Source: Neocallimastix lanati (nom. inval.) (Eukaryota > Neocallimastigomycota > Neocallimastigomycetes > Neocallimastigales > Neocallimastigaceae). From it: DNA of 12,500 bases. Location: contig JACVTC010000066.1 in assembly GCA_016946835.1 (NCBI GenBank), forward strand, positions 440,001-452,500, written 5' to 3'. Positions 7,866 to 12,500 of the stretch are shown here, one piece after another. Both the position numbers and the translations under genes were made by a program. Positions within the stretch are counted from its first letter, which is position 1. Each line of letters starts with the position of its first letter. The notes under the pieces are model-generated. The model was not told the origin of the DNA and ran no database searches. It worked only from the letters and a program-made list of their open reading frames with translations.

Positions 7866-8340
7866 TTCAATTATTCAATTATTTATAATTAAATTTTAAT
7901 TTATTTATTTTCACTATGTTTAATTTTTTATAATTTTTTATGTACATAAATTTATTCAAATTTAATATATATAAATTAATTAATAATTAATTAAAAATTA
8001 TAAATCTATTTAAATTACCAATTCTATAAAAGGATAAAATTTTTTACACTTTAATTTATGTGTCAGGTAATACAAAAATAATGAAATCTATTTTTATTTA
8101 AAAAATGGTGTAACTTATTTTATTTTATTGAAATATATTATATTATATATAATAATATATGTACTAAATATTTTATATTATATTATATTGTATATAATTT
8201 AAATAATTTAATTTTTATTTTACATATTATTTATATTTAACCAATATTTATGTTAATATATATTAATTTTTTGAAATTTTTTATTTTTATTTACTCATAT
8301 TAGCAATATATTTTATTATATTTTATTATATTTTATTTTA
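7866..8340. other. AT-rich spacer
   Basis: No gene is seen. It includes TA-rich palindromic stretches around 8130-8190 and a segment with slightly more G and C at about 8030-8115 (GTGTCAGGTAATAC, AATGGTGTAAC). The 11-mer AATGGTGTAAC also occurs near 1389, probably by chance. Confidence 0.65.
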
Positions 8341-8590
8341 TTCAATCTATTTAATTATATTCATTATTCTACTATTTATTTTATTTTATTTTATTCAATC
8401 TGTACTATAACTATATTCATATTTCAACTTTTTATTTTATTTTATTTTATTCAATCTGTACTTTAACTATATTCAATATTCTACTATTTGTTTTATTTTA
8501 TTTTATATTTTATTTTATTTTGTTAACTATATTCATTATTCTACTATTTATTTTATTTATTTTATATTTTATTTTATTTTGTTATACTAT
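8341..8590 (+). repeat. 53-60-bp minisatellite, about four copies
   Basis: TTCAATCT occurs at 8341, 8394 and 8450, and the AACTATATTCA core (or AATTATATTCA) at 8353, 8409, 8465 and 8525. Each copy continues with ATTCTACTATTT or a variant and a TTTTA run of varying length. Unit length varies from 53 to 60 bases. It is unrelated to the heptamer arrays on either side. Confidence 0.88.
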
Positions 8591-9097
8591 AATTAAACTT
8601 ATATTTCAGTTAATAATATAATTATTTAAAAATGATTTAAAAATTAATAAATGTTTTTCTCTTTTTTCTTAACTAAAATTAAAAAACTTTAATAATTAGT
8701 ATTTTATCCTAAATTGGATATTGGAAAGTTTAATTATTAATTAAATTATCATTTTTTAATTTTTTATTTTTAATATTAAAAATTTAAATATATTAAAATA
8801 AATTAAAAAAATTAAAATTAGATTAATTTAATTTTAATTATTGTTTTAATTTAAAATTAATAAATCTTATTAAACTCTGATATTTAATAAATTTCTGTTC
8901 ATTCATTCGATAAAAACTTTTTAATTGTATCATTTGTGACCTATTGTTTATTTTATTGTGTAACAGGGAGTTAAATAAAAATTAATTATATTATCATTCT
9001 AATTATTTTAATAATAATTAAGCTTTTTTCTTCAAATATTAATATCTTTATTTAAACTTTATTTTTTATTATTATTTATATTATAAATATTTGTCAA
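8591..9097. other. AT-rich spacer
   Basis: No gene is seen. A short stretch near 8890-8990 has somewhat more C and G (CATTCATTCGATAAAAAC, TGTGACCTATTG, TGTAACAGGGAG) but shows no open frame of useful length on either strand. Confidence 0.65.
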
Positions 9098-9145
9098 GGT
9101 TTTTTTTTTTGTTTTGTTTTGTGTTTTGTTTTTTGTTTTTTTGTT
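9098..9145 (+). repeat. G/T-only TTTTG tract
   Basis: A run of T11 followed by GTTTTGTTTTG-type repeats, with no A or C. A very similar string starting AAGGT and continuing T10 then GTTTTGTTTTGT lies at 12246-12271, and looser G/T tracts lie at 157-224. Confidence 0.85.
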
Positions 9146-9169
9146 AAAAAGAAATTAAAGCTATACATT

Positions 9170-9345
9170 ATATTTTTATATATTAGTGTATATTAGTATA
9201 TATGTAATATATACATATATTGTATTATATATGTAACGTATATGTAAAATATATGTAGTGTGTAGTTAATAATGTATTATGTATAGTAGTTTGTACGATG
9301 TATGTAATAGTATGTAATAAAATGAAATATTAATGTGTATATATA
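9170..9345 (+). repeat. Degenerate TATGTA-rich, C-poor segment
   Basis: About 175 bases rich in ATATGTA, GTATGTA and GTGTAGT words, with very few C on the plus strand. The strand asymmetry (G without C) sets it apart from the symmetric AT spacer around it. Spacing of the ATATGTAA words is irregular, near 11 bases in the middle. No gene is seen. Confidence 0.75.
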
Positions 9346-9487
9346 TAATAAAATAAAATAAAAATAAAAAATAGATATGTCAAATTCTTTATTATTATTA
9401 TAATATAATCATATATAATTATATGTTATTAAATATTATTATATATTATTATATATTATAATCATATATTATTATATATATTAATAT

Positions 9488-10940
9488 ATTATTATTTATT
9501 ATTTATTATTTATTATTTATTAATAAATACTCTTTTTTTTATTTATTATTTATTATTTATTAATAAATACTCTTTTTTATTATTCAATTATTTATTATTC
9601 TATTATTCAATTATTTATTATTATTATTCAATTATTTATTATTTATTATTTATTATTTATTATTTATTATTTATTATTTATTATTTATTATTTATTATTT
9701 ATTATTTATTATTTATTATTTATTATTTATTATTCAATTATTTATTATTTATTATTTATTATTTATTATTTATTATTTATTATTTAATTATTTATTATTT
9801 ATTATTATTATTTATTATTTATTATTTATTATTAACTACTCTTTTTATTATTTATTATTTATTATTTATTATTAACTACTCTTTTTATTATTTATTATTT
9901 ATTATTTATTATTTATTATTTATTATTTATTATTTATTATTTATTATTTATTATTTATTAATAAATACTCTTCTTATTATTTATTATTTATTATTTATTA
10001 TTTATTATTTATTAAGTATTAATAAATACTCTTTTTATTATTTATTATTACTTATTTATTATTAATTATTTATTATTTATTATTTATTATTTATTATTTA
10101 TTATTTATTATTTATTATTTATTATTTATTATTTATTATTTATTATTTATTATTTATTATTTATTATTTATTATTTATTATTTATTATTTATTATTTATT
10201 ATTTATTATTTATTATTTATTATTTATTATTTATTATTTATAATTTATTATTTATTATTTATAATTTATTATTTATTATTTATTATTTATTATTTATTAT
10301 TTATTATTTATTAATAAATACTCTTCTTATTATTTAATTATTTATTATTTATTAATAAATACTCTTCTTATTATTTAATTATTTATTATTTATTAATAAA
10401 TACTCTTCTTATTATTTATTATTTATTATTTATTAATTATTAAGTATTAATAAATACTCTTTTTATTATTTATTATTACTTATTTATTATTAATTATTTA
10501 TTATTAATTATTTATTATTTATTATTTATTATTTATTATTTATTATTTATTATTTATTATTTATTATTTATTATTTATTATTTATTATTTATTATTTATT
10601 ATTTATTATTTATTATTTATTAAGTATTAATAAATACTCTTTTTATTATTTATTATTACTTATTTATTATTAATTATTTATTATTTATTATTTATTATTT
10701 ATTATTTATTATTTATTATTTATTATTTATTATTTATTATTTATTATTTATTATTTATTAAGTATTAATAAATACTCTTTTTATTATTTATTATTACTTA
10801 TTTATTATTAATTATTTATTATTTATTATTTATTATTTATTATTTATTATTTATTATTTATTATTTATTATTTATTATTTATTATTTATCATTATTGAAT
10901 ATTTATTAATAAATAACTCTTTTTTATTATTTATTATCTA
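9488..10940 (+). repeat. Right heptamer satellite array (ATTATTT)n, 1.45 kb
   Basis: Long runs of ATTATTT heptamers punctuated by AATAAATACTC cores near 9521, 9561, 9959, 10019, 10313, 10352, 10393, 10448, 10628 and 10766, plus variants AACTACTC near 9831 and 9871 and AATAACTC near 10901. A block of more than 60 bases starting TAAGTATTAATAAATACTCT is repeated almost identically at 10013, 10441, 10621 and 10759, with different numbers of heptamers in between. Other interruptions include CAATTATT (about 9580-9740) and TATAATTTATT (about 10240-10270). The plus strand has no G apart from AAGT in the blocks. No gene is seen. Confidence 0.95.
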
Positions 10941-11690
10941 ATTTAGATAAAGTATCAATTCATTGCTAAATAAGTTTTTTCCTTGTGAAGATCTAAATTG
11001 TATTTTTTTTAATTCTAATTAGTCATAATTAATCAAATTATTATTTAATTAATTAATTATTTATTCATTTATTTATTTATTATTTATTATATTTATTATT
11101 TATTTATTTATTATTTATTTTATTATTTATTTATTTATTTATTAGAATTAGATTTAGAATTTTCCCCTTTTTAAATAGTTATTATTTAATTAAAAATTTA
11201 TTTATTTTTTAATTATAGATCTATTTATATATTTAATTATTTATTTTTAATTAATTAAAAATTTATTTATTAATTAATTATACGTCCATTTATTTATTTA
11301 TTTATTTAAATTTAAATATTTTTTTTTATTAAAAAATGCGGCTAATTTTTAAATTATGTTTAAATAAAGTTTTTTTTTTTTTTTTTTTTTTTTTTTATTT
11401 TCATTTTATTCTTTTCCAAATATGGAAATGATAGAAATGAATTAAAAATAAAAATACAAATAAAAACAAATATAAAATAAGTTTTTTTTTTTTTTTTTTT
11501 ATTAATAATTAACAAACTTTTTTTTTTTTCCTACTTTCAGTCATACTTTTTTTTTTTTGACAGGTTGATTATGCATATTAATGTGATCTAATTAGGTTAA
11601 ATAAAAAAAATTTTTTTTATTTTATTTTATTTTATTTTATTTTGACAGGTTATTTATATGTATATAAAAAATTCTGAGTTTAACGTCATT
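10941..11690. other. AT-rich spacer with ATTT runs and long poly-T
   Basis: No gene is seen. It holds ATTT/ATTA tetranucleotide runs (about 11047-11147 and 11280-11310), T27 at 11370-11396, further T runs near 11481-11500 and 11519-11529, an A8T8 palindrome at 11603-11618 and a TTTTA pentamer run at 11615-11643. TTTGACAGGTT occurs twice, at 11556 and 11641. A short stretch near 10950-11000 has more normal composition but no open frame. Confidence 0.7.
11370..11396. repeat. T27 homopolymer
   Basis: An uninterrupted run of 27 T. Its exact length is likely unreliable in any assembly. Confidence 0.9.
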
Positions 11691-11693
11691 TAA

Positions 11694-11789
11694 ATCCATT
11701 ATGAAGTTATTAACATAAGTTGTTTGACCCAAATGATCGGGCTTAAATTGCTTGAACGTGTTAATCCATTACTACTGACCTACAATTAA
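11694..11789 (+). other. Possible coding remnant or small exon (31 codons)
   Basis: This stretch has roughly 35-40% GC, far above its surroundings. On the plus strand it is open from just after a TAA (11691-11693) to TAA at 11787-11789, and reads as ordinary peptide including TQMIGLKLLERVNPLLLTYN. An ATG lies at 11733. On the minus strand a similar-length open frame also exists, so the strand is uncertain. There is no recognisable family. It could be an exon of a spliced gene, a decayed gene or transposon piece, or non-coding. Confidence 0.2.
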
Positions 11790-11890
11790 AAATTATAAAT
11801 AAAAAAATATATTTATATAAAAAAACTAAATGGATTTTGAATCTTAAACTTAACAAGAAAAATATCAACTATAGAATATAAAGTAATAAA

Positions 11891-11892
<2 letters not shown>

Positions 11893-11931
<39 letters not shown>
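11893..11931. repeat. A39 homopolymer
   Basis: The longest homopolymer in the window, 39 A. It could be a retrotransposed poly(A) tail, but no target-site duplication or adjacent transcript-like sequence is evident; AT-rich slippage explains it as well. Confidence 0.9.
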
Positions 11932-11934
<3 letters not shown>

Positions 11935-12146
11935 GAAATCCTGATATTTAAATATACTTTTTTTTTTTTTTCTTTTACGCAATTAAAAAAAAAATGATGA
12001 TAATGATGAATATATATTTTTAAGATTTATTTTTATAATTTTTTTTCTTTTTGGTAATAAAAATTACTTGAAATTTTATTTTCTTAAATAGGAATGAATT
12101 AAGAAGAGTAGATGACTTTATAACTTCTTTTAGGAGTAATACTTTT

Positions 12147-12309
12147 AAATTAAAAATAAAATATATATTAATTTAATATTATATACAAGAATTCTGACAT
12201 TGTCGATGACGATACCGGTATCAAAATTCTGAGGTTTTCCTATAAAGGTTTTTTTTTTGTTTTGTTTTGTTTCGAATTTAGGATTACTGCATTTAACAAA
12301 TGAGTAGTC
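12147..12309 (-). other. Possible exon or gene remnant containing GKPQNFDTGIVIDNVRIL
   Basis: The minus strand is open from after a TGA (12312-12310) to TAA at 12147-12145. The middle, 12184-12240, has far more G and C than the flanks and translates to GKPQNFDTGIVIDNVRIL, a beta-strand-like string resembling the xxIDNVRxx element common in carbohydrate-binding and adhesion-type domains (from memory, weak). It is preceded by CTTTATAG, which could be a 3' splice site, and followed by CTTGTATAT, which could be a 5' splice site. It overlaps the other open frame at 12240-12500 in a different frame, so at most one of them is coding over the overlap. Confidence 0.25.
12211..12222. repeat. Perfect 12-bp palindrome GATACCGGTATC
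   Basis: A gapless 12-base palindrome with a CCGG centre, unusual in DNA otherwise nearly free of CG. The direct repeat AATTCTGA flanks it at 12190-12197 and 12225-12232. If the minus frame is coding, the palindrome simply encodes Asp-Thr-Gly-Ile. Confidence 0.85.
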
Positions 12310-12500
12310 TCAGATATACACCAAACTGTTGATGGATAGGTATGAATAATGGCTTGCTGGACGCAGTTCAGAATATTACGGTGGGTTTTTTCTATGGTAT
12401 TTCCCCCACATTTAACTTGGATAGGAGCTAATATATATGAGTCAAGCATAGTAAAAAAAAAAAAAAAAAAAAGTGGACGTCTTTTGCCAGTGATCTTCTT
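12240..12500 (-). CDS. Partial hypothetical open frame running off the right edge
   Basis: Unrecognised. The minus strand is open from the window edge (12500) to TAG at 12242-12240. The edge part reads KKITGKRRPL, followed by six Phe from the A20 run at 12453-12472, then an ATG at 12449 and 68 more residues including YILAPIQVKCGGNTIEKTHR and ending in a Lys-rich tail read from the TTTTG tract. Composition at 12270-12450 is clearly richer in G and C than the spacer, which suggests real or recently decayed coding DNA. The poly-T run is more plausibly intronic: CTTGACTCATATATATTAG (12422-12445) looks like a branch point and 3' splice site. No domain is recognised; four Cys and three His show no clear zinc-finger spacing. 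It may be the end of a neighbouring gene or a transposon fragment. Confidence 0.3.
   Translation of the reverse strand, partial: KKITGKRRPLFFFFFFTMLDSYILAPIQVKCGGNTIEKTHRNILNCVQQAIIHTYPSTVWCISETTHLLNAVILNSKQNKTKKKPL
12453..12472. repeat. A20 homopolymer
   Basis: Twenty A on the plus strand, poly-T on the minus strand. It interrupts the GC-richer block at the right edge and could be the polypyrimidine part of a minus-strand intron. Confidence 0.9.

Noticed and set aside
1389-8114. Shared 11-mer AATGGTGTAAC near 1389 and 8104
   Set aside because: The flanks do not match, and a single 11-base match between two 12-kb strands is not strong evidence of relationship.
9488-10940. Possible repeat peptide IIYYLLF from the heptamer array
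   Set aside because: Pure ATTATTT has no stop in any plus frame because seven is not a multiple of three, but the AATAAATACTC and TAAG interruptions supply stops and there is no ATG-led frame of useful length.
9488-10940. CRISPR array, since blocks repeat with variable spacers
   Set aside because: The spacers are themselves heptamer repeats rather than unique sequence, there are no cas genes, and the genome is eukaryotic in character.
6438-10940. Telomeric or subtelomeric repeat
   Set aside because: The heptamer has no G-rich strand and does not resemble TTAGGG-type repeats; it also lies internally with sequence on both sides.
12240-12500. tRNA or other structured RNA in the GC-richer right end
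   Set aside because: I looked for a T-loop GGTTCGAATCC-like box and an acceptor stem on both strands and found none; GTTTCGAATTT near 12270 lacks the pairing arms.

Overview
The window looks like nuclear DNA of an extremely AT-rich eukaryote. The intergenic DNA is made almost only of A and T, with long homopolymer runs and short-unit tandem arrays. The single clear gene stands out as an island of mixed composition with long glutamine and asparagine runs. I favour an anaerobic gut fungus (Neocallimastigomycota). The reasons are the contrast between AT-only spacers and moderately AT-rich coding DNA, the intronless low-complexity protein, and a short motif (ALAEFLRRTGP) that I associate with disordered fungal proteins. 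Dictyostelids or another AT-rich protist cannot be excluded from sequence alone. I see no bacterial operon, CRISPR array, tRNA or rRNA.

Layout: 1-1544 is a gene-free 3' flank built of poly-T/poly-A blocks, several of them T-tract/A-tract palindromes. 1545-4754 (minus strand) is the only convincing gene. It is a 1069-residue, single-exon, largely disordered protein with poly-Q ends, acidic and proline-rich stretches and one long coiled coil near residues 750-873. It carries several short linear motifs that look like docking sites for dynein light chain LC8 (TQT/GIQTD type) and for protein phosphatase 1 (KTVQF), so the best description is a multivalent scaffold of unknown process. 4755-6430 is gene-free 5' flank with small direct repeats and a hairpin.

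6431-10940 is a repeat province. A left array of AAATAAT heptamers (6438-6722) is the inverse of a middle array (about 7625-7865) and of a 1.45-kb right array (9488-10940) of ATTATTT heptamers. All are punctuated by the same AATAAATACTCTT-type unit. A 47-bp block at 6601-6647 recurs in reverse complement four times on the right (10013, 10441, 10621, 10759), so the arrays share one origin and lie in inverted orientation. A separate 53-60-bp minisatellite lies at 8341-8590, and a C-poor TATGTA-rich segment at 9170-9345.

10941-12500 is AT-rich spacer with ATTT tetranucleotide runs, T27, A39 and A20 homopolymers, and small islands of ordinary composition near 11690-11790, 12090-12140 and 12184-12500. 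The last island is open on the minus strand to the window edge and could be the end of another gene or decayed coding DNA. I cannot assign it a function.

No multi-gene system is visible. The points most worth a second look are the inverted, punctuated heptamer arrays and the motif layout of the scaffold protein.
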